Part shown: positions 27,621 to 37,279 of the stretch, one piece after another | Layout: each line of letters starts with the position of its first letter | How positions within the stretch are numbered: the stretch's first letter is position 1 | Virus record (IMG/VR): IMGVR_UViG_3300030098_001962 | Span: 1 to 50,389 of that record | Source: a virus | Direction: 5' to 3' (one strand) | Length of the DNA stretch: 50,389 nucleotides | The notes under the pieces: generated by a model | The model's input: the letters and a program-made list of their open reading frames with translations, nothing else | What the model was told of the DNA's origin: nothing | Databases searched by the model: none | Position numbers and translations under genes: made by a program

Positions 27621-29377
27621 GCACCCTTGAATCTGCCGGAGTCGCCAATACTACGGGCTGCTTGCTCTATCGGGCTAGGCTGAGAGCCTCTTTGTTGCAC
27701 ACTGCTCACTGGAGAGCCGGACCCCATGCTAGTTCTATTTTGAGGACTAGACATGGGGCCTCCGTCACTCATACTTCTTGCACCAGCGGAGGCTTGACCG
27801 CCCATAACTCCTGCTAACTGTGGAGGAATGTTGCGGCTCGGTAATTGGCCGGGGTTAGCCTGCGGTTGCGGGCCACTCGGCATACCGGGCATTCCACCCG
27901 GAGGCATCATTCCACCACCCGGAGGCGCACCGCCTCCCATCTGTTGTTGTGCAGGATCGGGTTTCTTGTAAATAAATCGAACATCTCTATTGCCTTCTTG
28001 TACCATTTCAGGTTGATAGCCCAACATAACCATGCGCTGAGCAATGTTCACTTCCATCTCATCACGACGCAATCGAGTAACTTCATCTTCTTCTTCGTTA
28101 GGATAAAGTGTTAATCTCCAATCGCTTACATCTAACTGTTCCATAAGTCGTGGGAATAAATGCTCGGTGTACACCTTGTGTCCAAACTCAACAGCACGAT
28201 TGGTAACAAGAATCTGCATACCCTCGTTATTGAGTCCACCGGACTTACCAGTGTCCATCATAAACACATTCGACACACCATAGAATGATGCAATACGCTG
28301 ACGCATTTCATCTCTAACTGCAAGATACTGCATTTCTTCAAGCGTGTCCATGAACTTGACCCAGTTCACACCACCTTTGCCGGTATTAGATTCAATACCA
28401 ATCTTGGGAATGTAGTGAGGGTCACGCTCTAACTTCTCGTCCATACTCTTGAAGAACGATTTCATAGATTCTAAGTTGTCCGTAGTTACAGAAATTAGAC
28501 CCTTTGGCATCCTGCGCTTTGAATAAGCAGTGTACATGTAGTTGTCCATTGCTGTCAAAGTCATAGCCTGACGCCATAGGGATGACACAGGTGAGCGACC
28601 ATACAACTTGGACGGGTTATACTTACTTACATGAATTACTTCCCCTTCCAAATAATATTGAGTCTTGCCGCTACCTGATGTGTTGACATAGTGAACATCT
28701 TCTAATGCATGCCCACATACCTCACAGGTCTTTTCTTCTTCTGCATAACTACGGACTACATCACGGTGTATAGGACATGAACGATATCTACCACCACGAA
28801 CACCACGCTTGTCAGCAATAATGCGCATGAAGATAGGATCGCCTCTGATTATTTCTTTAACTCTGTAGAAAGATATCTCCTTCGTATCAGGGTCTTGGTA
28901 GTATTCCTTTATCAGTATCATAAAGGCGTCATCCATGATATTCAAATCGTACTCTATCTCTCTCAATACATCCATGAAAGACTGTTCCATGCTATTACGC
29001 TGGTCGATTAACCATCTAGGGTATACGATTTCATTAGCATCAGGTGATTCTAATTCTGTGCTTTCGCAATCGAAACACTGCTCAACATCGTGTTGGTGCT
29101 CCTTTCCACACTCTGTGCACTTCTTATGAAACTTCTTTTCCCAATAGTAACCTCTACGGAATACTTCTTGTTGAAGAGTCGAAAGTACGGTTCTTAGAAT
29201 TAGGTTTTCGTTAGCAACGGAATACAAAGCAGGTATTGTGATACCCTGTACTAATACAGGTTCCTGAATACCAGTAGTCCAAAGAGGCATCTGAGGTGCA
29301 GGAGTTTTTCTCCTTCTGAAACCGTTACCAATACGGGACAGTATTCTTCCAATTCGACTTTGTTTTTCTTCTACCAT
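27617..29377 (-). CDS. Portal protein with two zinc-binding insertions
   Basis: 586 residues from the ATG with CGGAGGAATTGTA upstream, which overlaps the previous stop as TAATG. Portal-type features: EVFRRGYYWEKKFHKK, PRWLIDQRNSMEQSFMDVLR, the wing/stem region VSSLWRQAMTLTAMDNYMYT, and GISNVFM-like FYGVSNVFMMDTGKSGGLNN near residue 390, plus a Pro/Gly/Gln-rich C-terminus. Two metal sites interrupt it: CTECG at 87-91 with CFDC at 101-104, and CPIH at 201-204 with CEVC at 218-221. It lies just downstream of the terminase and the LAGLIDADG-like gene. The dodecameric ring through which DNA enters and leaves the head. Confidence 0.85.
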   Translation of the reverse strand: MVEEKQSRIGRILSRIGNGFRRRKTPAPQMPLWTTGIQEPVLVQGITIPALYSVANENLILRTVLSTLQQEVFRRGYYWEKKFHKKCTECGKEHQHDVEQCFDCESTELESPDANEIVYPRWLIDQRNSMEQSFMDVLREIEYDLNIMDDAFMILIKEYYQDPDTKEISFYRVKEIIRGDPIFMRIIADKRGVRGGRYRSCPIHRDVVRSYAEEEKTCEVCGHALEDVHYVNTSGSGKTQYYLEGEVIHVSKYNPSKLYGRSPVSSLWRQAMTLTAMDNYMYTAYSKRRMPKGLISVTTDNLESMKSFFKSMDEKLERDPHYIPKIGIESNTGKGGVNWVKFMDTLEEMQYLAVRDEMRQRIASFYGVSNVFMMDTGKSGGLNNEGMQILVTNRAVEFGHKVYTEHLFPRLMEQLDVSDWRLTLYPNEEEDEVTRLRRDEMEVNIAQRMVMLGYQPEMVQEGNRDVRFIYKKPDPAQQQMGGGAPPGGGMMPPGGMPGMPSGPQPQANPGQLPSRNIPPQLAGVMGGQASAGARSMSDGGPMSSPQNRTSMGSGSPVSSVQQRGSQPSPIEQAARSIGDSGRFKGA

Positions 29378-30654
29378 TACAATTCCTCCGCCCAACTTAA
29401 CACTGTATCTTGGTCCACTCCCCATTGTCGCAGAGCCTTCTCCGCTTTGTGTGTTCCGTCCCAAGACTGGTATTGCACATACTGTTTCATAAGTAGATTA
29501 TCAGGTTCTAAGAAATAGTGTGCCATCGCTTTTGCGACTTTACTTTTGTTTTCGATATAAGGCAAAGAGCCACTAAGTAACTTAGCAACATCTTGGCCTC
29601 TAAACTCTAGTTGGTGAGTATTAGGTTCATTGACACTTACGCTTTTATTCAACTGCAATGCACCAAAGCCGAGATTGTCATGCAATTGTGTGCAATGAAG
29701 TCTGCCTCTTTCACCCTTGGTTACAATAGTGAGTCTTGGCTCATCCCTATCGGTTATAGAAAACGCACCATGCTCATCAATGAAACCACCAGCGTAGTGC
29801 CAAATGTCTTTGATTACGATATTACCATTCTGAGCAGCAATGTATTCTCCCTTCTTGTGACCTTTGAGTATAGCAATTTCCTCGCCATACATCTTGAGTA
29901 ACTTTGCCATACGATTGACATTCAATCGATTAGTGCCCTTTTCAATTAGTCTTTCAGTGATTGCTCTAGCAGTTAGTGGACCAGCGTCTACTAACTCTGC
30001 TTTGGCTAAACTTAGCCAGTTTTGTTGCTCTTTGCTCAATGTGTTGAATTGGTTTAGGGCGCTCTTCCATATTCCCTTAGCGTCCTGCTTGCTCTGCATT
30101 GCAGTTTCCCAAGCATTGGTTTCCTCTTCGCCCCAAACATCGTGGAACTGATCTAAACTTTTGAGTACGCTATCTGCATTTTCCCACTGTAAGCATGCTC
30201 TACGCAGAGTATTCTTCTTCAATTCACCATATATTCTTAGAGATTTGAGAGTTCTTTCGTCTAAACCTAATTGAATAATAGTGTTGTGGTGGTTATCTGC
30301 CCACTCCATTGAATCTAAAGTCGCCTGCGTTTCCTGAAGATGAACATGCTCTATTGATTTGATTAAGTCGCTGACCTCTTGTAAGTCCTCGGCTTTGCGT
30401 AAATCTCCAATTAACTCTTCAGCGGTCTTACCTAACTGCGATTCAAACCAACCCTCACCCGTTTTAGGAAATGATGGCCTAACAAAACTGACATCTCTAT
30501 CCAAAGTTATTGCATCTTTAGCGATTCTAATTGCATTGTTTGGATTAGACTTAATCAAAGGATGCTCGACCAATGTAGAGGCGATGATAGTTTGTAATTC
30601 ATCACCCATATCAATGATGGATGTATGATTACCAACCCCTAAAGAACCCCACAT
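29377..30654 (-). CDS. Protein with winged-helix-like and LAGLIDADG-like regions
   Basis: 425 residues between terminase and portal, overlapping the portal start. Residues 1-215 are helical with no recognised family. About 225-265 could be a helix-turn-helix (GPLTARAITERLIEKGTNRL then RMAKLLKMYGEEI). Residues 285-385 resemble a LAGLIDADG unit: YAGGFIDEHGAFSI, strands PRLTIVTKG, the turn LHDNLGFGALQ, a strand THQLEFRG and a closing helix. In active homing enzymes the motif ends D-G with a catalytic Asp; here it reads IDEHG, so that acid is His. There is no intein or intron boundary around it. Probably a domesticated DNA-binding fold; possibly packaging-related from its position. Confidence 0.65.
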   Translation of the reverse strand: MWGSLGVGNHTSIIDMGDELQTIIASTLVEHPLIKSNPNNAIRIAKDAITLDRDVSFVRPSFPKTGEGWFESQLGKTAEELIGDLRKAEDLQEVSDLIKSIEHVHLQETQATLDSMEWADNHHNTIIQLGLDERTLKSLRIYGELKKNTLRRACLQWENADSVLKSLDQFHDVWGEEETNAWETAMQSKQDAKGIWKSALNQFNTLSKEQQNWLSLAKAELVDAGPLTARAITERLIEKGTNRLNVNRMAKLLKMYGEEIAILKGHKKGEYIAAQNGNIVIKDIWHYAGGFIDEHGAFSITDRDEPRLTIVTKGERGRLHCTQLHDNLGFGALQLNKSVSVNEPNTHQLEFRGQDVAKLLSGSLPYIENKSKVAKAMAHYFLEPDNLLMKQYVQYQSWDGTHKAEKALRQWGVDQDTVLSWAEEL

Positions 30655-30687
30655 AATACTCAGCCCCTTCCTTCATCCATATTATAC

Positions 30688-32163
30688 TTAGGCTACGAAC
30701 CACCCTTTGCTTGCACTTACTGGTTTATCGCCTAGCCACTCATCGAATCCGCCAAGATAATCGTCTAACATAACAATGCTACCTTTGAACTCCTTTGTTG
30801 CCCAGTTAGCAAGAGCCAAAGCCATTGCCAAGTCATCGTGAGAGCCTACAGATTCCAAACGACCTCTCTTAGTCATACCAAATCTAGTAAGTTGAGTTTC
30901 TAATTGGCGAGTGAACTCCTTGCTCCTTTCATTGCCCCAAGGTGTTTTGATTTTGCCCTGCTCAAATGCCATCAATAATGACATGAACATGCTTTCTTTA
31001 CGCTGTCGAGTAGTCATAAATGTCTTGATTGGTATATCTTCACGCATTTCTTTGAGTTCTGCCTCAAACATACGCTGGAAATTGTTACCTTCAAGTTCAA
31101 TCAAGTCCGGTTGGAACCTGTGATTGAGCATGATTATCTGCTTTTTCTGAGCAGCAGAACCCAATCCCTTCTCATTTAGGAAGTTTACAATCTGCTTTTC
31201 CTCACTATCAGGTGGAGTTCTTAGTGTAACCATAGCAGTATAGTCAGCGTTGCTATCAGACGCTATCGCTGGATCCCAACCAACAAAGTGTTGACCGAAT
31301 ATACCGCCCACATCGCCGTTTTCATCGTATTCTGACTCTGCTCTATCCAATAATACTAGATCTTCATCCCTTGCTTTTTCAAGAAGTTCCATTGGAAACA
31401 TGCTTGACATGTCGTGAATAGGCTCACAAAGGTACTCACGAGCGAACTTTATGGCTGGCATAGACGATTCTCGCATTTTTAAGGCCTCTAAAGGCCACCT
31501 TGTAGGCCATAATGGCTCCCCATTATCCTTAATTGCGGGGTAAGTTTCGACTCTAAATGCGTCTTTTTGCTCTAATTCAGCGTATAAATCGTTGTAACTG
31601 AAGGGTGTTCCGACCATCATTAGCCTTCCAGTGTGGTGCAGAACCGGCAAAAGTACAGTATAAAACCAGTCTGCTGCCCTTTGTAACTCTGTAGCGGTAG
31701 TACCCCATAGAATATCGTCACACAATACTACATTTGGGTGGAAACCACGAGTAGCACCACCAACCGACTTAGCCATAAGTCGGCTTTTATTGGTGAACTC
31801 AAAGTAAGATTTATTCCAAGGACGACCTTGAGGCTTCAAATCCTTGAGTATATCCTTGCCTTCTATCAGATTTCTGATAAATCGCATGTGTTCAAGGGTC
31901 TGCTCTAGGCTGTGACTGAATATCATAATGTGAGTATTGGGTCTGAAAGCCGCTAACCACAGAGCATACGACATAAAGAATACCGATTTGCCGTGGTCCC
32001 TGCTCGCCTTGACACAATATCGTCTACTTTCGTTAAGACCTTGTAGCCAATGCTTGTGATGATCTGAAAACTCAAACTCTAAAATCTCAGTAAAGAAGTA
32101 TTCAAAGGATTTTTTGGACATTTCCATGTCCATTTCCTTGATGAACTCTTCTTTGTTCGTCAT
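30688..32163 (-). CDS. terL: Terminase large subunit
   Basis: 491 residues, GAGGGGCGAAGA before the ATG, which overlaps the previous stop. ATPase domain: Walker A-like KASRDHGKS (about 52-60), FRPNTHIMIFSHS, Walker B VVLCDD (145-150) and the coupling strand RLMMVGTPFSYND (180-192). Nuclease domain (RNase H-like): HFVGWDPAIASDSNADYTA with Asp297, PDLIELEGNNFQRMF with acidic residues near 356-358, and SHDDLAMALALA with Asp443/Asp444. It cuts concatemers and drives DNA into the prohead through the portal. All core motifs are present, so it is probably active. The small subunit candidate is upstream at 36.5-37.2 kb. Confidence 0.93.
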   Translation of the reverse strand: MTNKEEFIKEMDMEMSKKSFEYFFTEILEFEFSDHHKHWLQGLNESRRYCVKASRDHGKSVFFMSYALWLAAFRPNTHIMIFSHSLEQTLEHMRFIRNLIEGKDILKDLKPQGRPWNKSYFEFTNKSRLMAKSVGGATRGFHPNVVLCDDILWGTTATELQRAADWFYTVLLPVLHHTGRLMMVGTPFSYNDLYAELEQKDAFRVETYPAIKDNGEPLWPTRWPLEALKMRESSMPAIKFAREYLCEPIHDMSSMFPMELLEKARDEDLVLLDRAESEYDENGDVGGIFGQHFVGWDPAIASDSNADYTAMVTLRTPPDSEEKQIVNFLNEKGLGSAAQKKQIIMLNHRFQPDLIELEGNNFQRMFEAELKEMREDIPIKTFMTTRQRKESMFMSLLMAFEQGKIKTPWGNERSKEFTRQLETQLTRFGMTKRGRLESVGSHDDLAMALALANWATKEFKGSIVMLDDYLGGFDEWLGDKPVSASKGWFVA

Positions 32164-33191
32164 TCTTCGCCCCTCATTTGCCTTTCTTGTTGCTCCGCTA
32201 TATCAGCCAAATTGGTAGCGTTAAGACCAAAGTTAGTCGCTAGACCTGATACATCAGTTGGGAGCGGTGGTGCAGCACCAAAGTTAGGTGCTTCATCAGC
32301 ATCATCCTCTTGCTTAGGTCGCTCTACACCTGTTTCATTATCAAAATCAATGTTTTCAGAATTAGTAGCCATTGCATCATCTCTTTCATCTTCTTTCTTC
32401 GCACCATGTGGAGATGAGTTTACTCCTCCTGAAGCAGCAACGGAGGCAGCGTTATCTGCAGGACTAATTTGAGGTTGAGGCGGCAAAGGTACCTCACCGC
32501 CCATAGTTGCCATATTTTGTGTGTCGATTTGATTTCTTAAACCAGCAGGCATAGGTGCTAAACCGTCACCACCAACATTAGTCTGCTCAGCAGCATTACT
32601 TGCTGTTACCAATTCATTAGCAGTTTGATTAGTAGGGCCAAAACCTTCAATTCCTTCTTTACCAGTCATTCTTCTTCTCAAATCTAATCCTTCTACATTT
32701 GTAAACTGTTGACCTAGCATATTAGCAACTTCGTTCAATGACATACCGGGGTAATTTTGCCTAGCGTACTCTTCATAATCTGCTAAATCTGTTGCACCTT
32801 TATGGCCGCTTAACTGAGCAGCCTCGGCACCCTTTCTTTGAGATAGGTTTTGAAACCTACTTAGTAATTCTGCTTCTCTTTGAGGTGCTAACTCTGCCTG
32901 CCTTTGCTGGGTGGCCTTTTCTCTAGCCAATATCCTAGCATACGCTTCTTCTTCAGGAGTCATTGGCTTTCTCCCTAAAAGAGCGATAAGTGGATTAGCA
33001 AGCGCTGATGCAAACTGACCGAAGTTTTGTATTTCGTTATTAGCAAAGCGACCAGCGCTGGTGCCAAGTTCTCTACCTGCACCTCCGATATTACGAGTAG
33101 TGCCAAAATCCTTTAATCTTTGTGCCATAGTCTGCTTAGCCAACAAATCATCAGGAGATTCAGTCGGACCTTTTACAAATATTTTACCCAT
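32160..33191 (-). CDS. Unknown protein with long disordered C-terminus
   Basis: About 343 residues; the ATG at 33191 follows the previous stop directly with GGCGGTG upstream, so the earlier TTG at 33206 is less likely. N-terminal helical part: LAKQTMAQRLKDFGTTRN, GRFANNEIQNFGQFASALAN, then RILAREKATQQRQAELAPQR. From about residue 200 it is Asn/Pro/Ala/Asp-rich and probably disordered, ending in a helix (LADIAEQQERQMRGEE). Placed directly upstream of the terminase with a four-base overlap. Function not recognised. Confidence 0.7.
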   Translation of the reverse strand: MGKIFVKGPTESPDDLLAKQTMAQRLKDFGTTRNIGGAGRELGTSAGRFANNEIQNFGQFASALANPLIALLGRKPMTPEEEAYARILAREKATQQRQAELAPQREAELLSRFQNLSQRKGAEAAQLSGHKGATDLADYEEYARQNYPGMSLNEVANMLGQQFTNVEGLDLRRRMTGKEGIEGFGPTNQTANELVTASNAAEQTNVGGDGLAPMPAGLRNQIDTQNMATMGGEVPLPPQPQISPADNAASVAASGGVNSSPHGAKKEDERDDAMATNSENIDFDNETGVERPKQEDDADEAPNFGAAPPLPTDVSGLATNFGLNATNLADIAEQQERQMRGEE

Positions 33192-33192
33192 A

Positions 33193-35136
33193 TCATGCAC
33201 CGCCAAATGTTACTTTAGTTGCTTTAACAATCAAAGGAGATACATTCCACTGCTTGGCTAGAACATCCCAATCTCCCTTTGTAGCCATTATGCCGTAAAC
33301 ATCTTGAGATGTTAGGCCCACAGATGTTGCAAACGAGCGAATATCATTGTAAGATTTCAAAGAGCGACCCTTCTTAACATACTTCATCACTCTATCGTCT
33401 TTGATTGCAGACATCATCTGTAAAGTTTCAAACGAGGTTCGTATTCTTTCAATGTCCATGCCTCCATATAAATCCGCCAAGGTACCTGAAGCAGGTGTGT
33501 CTTGGCCTCGATAAAACCAATCCATATTATTTGCAGGCATTTGGTTGCCACCTTGATAAGAGAGTCGATGCTCGTATGCTTCATTATACAAATCTACCAT
33601 AGTTTGTGCATCGGCTACTTGTTGAGCATTGCCCGGATTTTTCAATTGACCTATATCCCTTATGCGGTTTGCAGATTCAATGTGTGGCTCAGGGTGACCC
33701 TCTCTTATCAATTTGTTAATCAATGCTAAATTAGCAGCATGAAACGCATGCCCTATTTCACTAGCATTAGCAGCCGTAGTGTCCTTTACAGGATTTTCAA
33801 CACTCATAGACATTAAAGCAGCCCTTACTTCTCTATCAGTTAATCCTAATTGTGCTATGTAATTTTGAAAGTTTTGATTATCCACACCGCCCTTGACTTT
33901 GTTAGATACCTTTGTACGAGTGTCCTTTTCACCTTGCCTTCGTGTACCTATGCCAAACAACGCTGACATCTTAGGTGACAACACATTTGCTCTCAATGCA
34001 CCTTCACTTTCTTCCCTTGCTAACAAGTCGATTGCTTTTTGTTTAGATTCAGGAGATACATGTGCCATACCTTCGATACTTTGCAAAAACTGCTGCATAG
34101 CAACAACTCTGTCATAACTACCTTCACCTCTAGTTCTACCCTCTTGACTGTGCGCTTCTAAGGCGTATTTAGGAACAGGAGCACCACTGTGGGTTACATC
34201 AAACTCGCTATCATGTTGTTCAGCCGGTACATAGCCCTGACCTTGGTGATCTTTGTAACGCCTAAGAACTCTTTGAGGTATTATATTTTGTTTCATCTGA
34301 TTCATTTCTTTTTCAGTCAAAGTGTGAACCATACCCGAAGAAACTTCAGATAATGGCAAAATGTGATTTCTCGTCATTCTTTTGATTGGGTTAAATGCTT
34401 GAAAATTATCAAGTGGGCCTATTTCTCCTTCAGGTATACCCATCGACTTTTTCAACCAAGGTGCAGCCATTTGTAATGTTTCTCCAATTTCAACATTTAT
34501 TGGGTTGTAAATTGAATCTATACTGTTGCCTTGGTCGGCATTAGGGTCATCAATTGTACCCTTCTTTGTAAAGTGACTAACTTGGTGGCCTGCATCGGAT
34601 ATACTTCCATCAGCGTTTTGGATTTGTACGCCTCCGTGCCTTGAATGTTTAACAGTTGGCAAAAGTCTACCTGTAGCCATTATCGCTTTTGCTTCTTTTT
34701 CTGAAATATGGTCGCTGCCATGCAAAGTCCTCCACCTTTTACTACGAAAGCCGGACATTATGTTAGGAGAGTTTTCTCCTTCGATTTTAATTATTTTCTG
34801 ATTACGAGAGTGTATCATATGGTCGATGAAGTTAATGTATTGGTTTTTCATTTCATCCGTTTTTTCAAAACCATTCCTTTCTGATAAACGCAACAAGGCT
34901 TCTAACAATGCATCTATCATATGATAGTGACCGGGGCCGCTACCAGTAGGTGCTCTGTCCACCATACCTTCGCCATAAGGATTCGGAACTCCACCACCAT
35001 TTTTTGCTAAATCTTCTTCAGTTAGGTTGTCTGTATATCTTTCAAGTGTGCCATCCTCGTTAATGCGCAGTCGCATTGCACTCTTTTGTATTAGGTCGCC
35101 ACCCATCAAAGTAGAGCGAGGAGTTGTCTTAAACAT
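33193..35136 (-). CDS. Large head-operon protein of unknown function
   Basis: 647 residues; ATG overlaps the previous stop (TGATG) with AAGGG upstream. Starts MFKTTPRSTLMGGDLIQKSA. His- and Asn-rich helical protein with motifs such as GPGHYHMIDALLEALLRLSE and YINFIDHMIHSRNQKIIKIE, resembling in style the 1771-residue protein. No catalytic pattern was identified. The C-terminus ends with short helices (SYNDIRSFATSVGLTSQDVY). Lies between the 461-residue gene and the pre-terminase gene; likely a structural or assembly protein by context. Confidence 0.7.
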   Translation of the reverse strand: MFKTTPRSTLMGGDLIQKSAMRLRINEDGTLERYTDNLTEEDLAKNGGGVPNPYGEGMVDRAPTGSGPGHYHMIDALLEALLRLSERNGFEKTDEMKNQYINFIDHMIHSRNQKIIKIEGENSPNIMSGFRSKRWRTLHGSDHISEKEAKAIMATGRLLPTVKHSRHGGVQIQNADGSISDAGHQVSHFTKKGTIDDPNADQGNSIDSIYNPINVEIGETLQMAAPWLKKSMGIPEGEIGPLDNFQAFNPIKRMTRNHILPLSEVSSGMVHTLTEKEMNQMKQNIIPQRVLRRYKDHQGQGYVPAEQHDSEFDVTHSGAPVPKYALEAHSQEGRTRGEGSYDRVVAMQQFLQSIEGMAHVSPESKQKAIDLLAREESEGALRANVLSPKMSALFGIGTRRQGEKDTRTKVSNKVKGGVDNQNFQNYIAQLGLTDREVRAALMSMSVENPVKDTTAANASEIGHAFHAANLALINKLIREGHPEPHIESANRIRDIGQLKNPGNAQQVADAQTMVDLYNEAYEHRLSYQGGNQMPANNMDWFYRGQDTPASGTLADLYGGMDIERIRTSFETLQMMSAIKDDRVMKYVKKGRSLKSYNDIRSFATSVGLTSQDVYGIMATKGDWDVLAKQWNVSPLIVKATKVTFGGA

Positions 35137-36521
35137 CAAGCGACCCTTCCTGAACCCTTCCTACCAAATGTCTTACCGGAGCCACCAGCACCATCACTTC
35201 TACTACCGTGCTGTGCCTCATCTGCTTGAATGCTTTCAGTAGCACCCTGCGGATTAGTACCCATTGTGCCGTCACCCGGACCTGCTTCACCTATGCCTCC
35301 GGGGTCAGCCATCTTTAATCTGCGATCGTCAACTTTGTTTTTGAGTCTGCGAAGTAGTCTGCGCAACTGGTTGAATCGCATGTAGTCCATCTTTTTGCGA
35401 ACCCCTTCTAATGTTTTACGGACTTCTTCAGTGTCTTTACTACCTTTCTTTTTTAGTTCAGGGTGAAACTTCATAGTGACTTTCTTTGCGTCCTTTTTAA
35501 TTGATTTACCATCAACTAAAACTTCAATTGGATATGGTTCATGCTTGTCGTACCAATAGGCCATGTCATAACCACCGTTTTTTAGAAGTGTTACTAACAA
35601 GCCTCTGTCGTAATCTTTATCTTCTGCTTTCAAAACCATTTCTTTACCTCTTGGTAAAGTCAGGTCTATGTCTTTTTTCTTTAATAAAAACTCTGTAGAT
35701 GCTAACTTCATGCTTGGCTCACTGGGTTCTTTTGGTATTCTTGGAGGCGTTGGTTTACCAGCAGACTTTGGCCTTTCTGCACGAGTAGGGCGAGGTTGCA
35801 TACCTTTTGGCATCTCTATGCCACCCATCAATCTACGACTAGCATGCCTACCCAAAGATTGCTGGTACTTTTCAGGAAACAGGCTGATAGGTTGAGTAGT
35901 TTGTCTGTGACCTCTGTGTAATGCTAACGGTGCTTCGTTAAGCCCACCTTTTTCTGAAGGGTGACCTAACTTTGTGCCAACTATTTTGCTTCGCATTTCA
36001 GTAATCTTGTCAGCCTTGCTTCTGCCGTATGGCGTAGTTTCCATTTGGGGTTGAGTCCAAGGTTTGTGTTCTTTCAAAAGACTAGACCAAGCATCTGCCA
36101 TTGGCTCACTTGTTGCAATAGTCTGCTGACCGAATGGTTGGTTGACTTGTGCACCTACCGATTGACTTACATCAGGTCCACCCTGTCCGGGCATACCTGT
36201 CATTGCAGCAAACTGCTGACCTTCTTCAAATTGATTACTCATTTCAAGTGACTCTTCCATGTCCTCCATACCCGGAGGCAAGTCAGGTTTAGGCTCTACA
36301 GTTTCTAGTCTGAGATGTGGAAGGTCTTTGACTTTCTTTGCATTTTCTTTGTCAGCCTCAAGTTTATCTCTGCGCCTTTCCATCGATTCAGGATCGCCAA
36401 TGCCGTGTCGATAACTGTCGTCATCTTCAGAATTAGCCCCATACATGTTGTTTGATTCCGAGCGAGGAGCATACATTCGGGTATCTGACCCAGTTGACAT
36501 CCCGTAGTTTCCACTTGGCAT
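35136..36521 (-). CDS. Virion-associated protein with compact middle domain and disordered ends
   Basis: 461 residues. The N-terminal ~250 residues are polar and Pro/Gln/Met-rich. The middle (about 265-395) looks folded: LLKKKDIDLTLPRGKEMVLK, LLVTLLKNGGYDMAYWYDKH, PYPIEVLVDGKSIKKDAKKV, then a basic helix FNQLRRLLRRLKNKVDDRRL. The C-terminus is Gly/Ser-rich, ending FGRKGSGRVA. No known family is recognised. It lies between the small terminase candidate and a large unknown, overlapping the latter. The basic helix could contact DNA; this is inference. Confidence 0.7.
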   Translation of the reverse strand: MPSGNYGMSTGSDTRMYAPRSESNNMYGANSEDDDSYRHGIGDPESMERRRDKLEADKENAKKVKDLPHLRLETVEPKPDLPPGMEDMEESLEMSNQFEEGQQFAAMTGMPGQGGPDVSQSVGAQVNQPFGQQTIATSEPMADAWSSLLKEHKPWTQPQMETTPYGRSKADKITEMRSKIVGTKLGHPSEKGGLNEAPLALHRGHRQTTQPISLFPEKYQQSLGRHASRRLMGGIEMPKGMQPRPTRAERPKSAGKPTPPRIPKEPSEPSMKLASTEFLLKKKDIDLTLPRGKEMVLKAEDKDYDRGLLVTLLKNGGYDMAYWYDKHEPYPIEVLVDGKSIKKDAKKVTMKFHPELKKKGSKDTEEVRKTLEGVRKKMDYMRFNQLRRLLRRLKNKVDDRRLKMADPGGIGEAGPGDGTMGTNPQGATESIQADEAQHGSRSDGAGGSGKTFGRKGSGRVA

Positions 36522-36522
36522 T

Positions 36523-37224
36523 TCAAATCACATCCAGTATATTCTTATCTAGTTCGCCGTCAGCCTGAGATAATAACTTTTCTTTGACCCTCTTCCAAGT
36601 TTCAGGGCTTTCTTTACCTAACTCAACCTTCAAGATATTGATTGTATTGTTAGCAACTGCCTTGTTTGGCTCGGACCAAGTTTCTTGGAACTTGTGTAAA
36701 TCCTTGAGAGTTTCTCTGACTTCTTTGTGAAGTTTCACCATGTCGGATATAACGCCGTCATCGTGAAGGCTAGTTTCATCCATGTACTGTGCCAACTTGC
36801 CATTCAAAGTTTGCACATTGTTTCTTAGGATATCTACTTCTTCTCCGACCTTTACTGCCACTACTGCAGTTGCACTTCGCTTGACAAGTGGTTGGAAGTG
36901 ATTCTTCATGTGTTTGTAGACTAACTCTTCACTGCAATCTAACTCTGCTGCGATTTCTTCAGTGGTAGTTTCATCTTCAAAGTATGCAACTTCGTATGCT
37001 CTGCGATTATCGCTAGTGCATACTACACATGTATGGTTAGCAGAGTCACTATAACTACCCATGTGATTTCTTACATGACGCTCTGTAGTGTTGGTTCGCC
37101 AACCCATATCCTTGTCCAACAGCCTCGGTTCTATAGAACCATCAGCCAGCCCACTTTCAAGTCTATCACGCTCTTCGTGTTGGCACAAAGGGCACGACCT
37201 CTTAGTTTGGCGCTCGCCTCCCAT
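36523..37224 (-). CDS. Terminase small subunit candidate (zinc and helix-turn-helix)
   Basis: 233 residues from the ATG of MGGERQTKRSCPLCQHEERD; the frame extends upstream but overlaps the divergent plus-strand gene, so I prefer the inner start. A CPLC pair at 11-14 and a CVVC pair near 66 could make a split zinc site. Then a helix-turn-helix (TTEEIAAELDCSEELVYKHM). The C-terminal half is helical (VDILRNNVQTLNGKLAQYMD; TLKDLHKFQETWSEP), suited to oligomerisation. A DNA-binding, ring-forming protein upstream of the terminase operon fits a small terminase subunit that recognises packaging sites. A regulator is the alternative. Confidence 0.6.
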   Translation of the reverse strand: MGGERQTKRSCPLCQHEERDRLESGLADGSIEPRLLDKDMGWRTNTTERHVRNHMGSYSDSANHTCVVCTSDNRRAYEVAYFEDETTTEEIAAELDCSEELVYKHMKNHFQPLVKRSATAVVAVKVGEEVDILRNNVQTLNGKLAQYMDETSLHDDGVISDMVKLHKEVRETLKDLHKFQETWSEPNKAVANNTINILKVELGKESPETWKRVKEKLLSQADGELDKNILDVI

Positions 37225-37279
37225 ACAAAGCGCCAAGCATACACCATGGATAATGGTTTTGTAGAATGAGGTTGACGGA

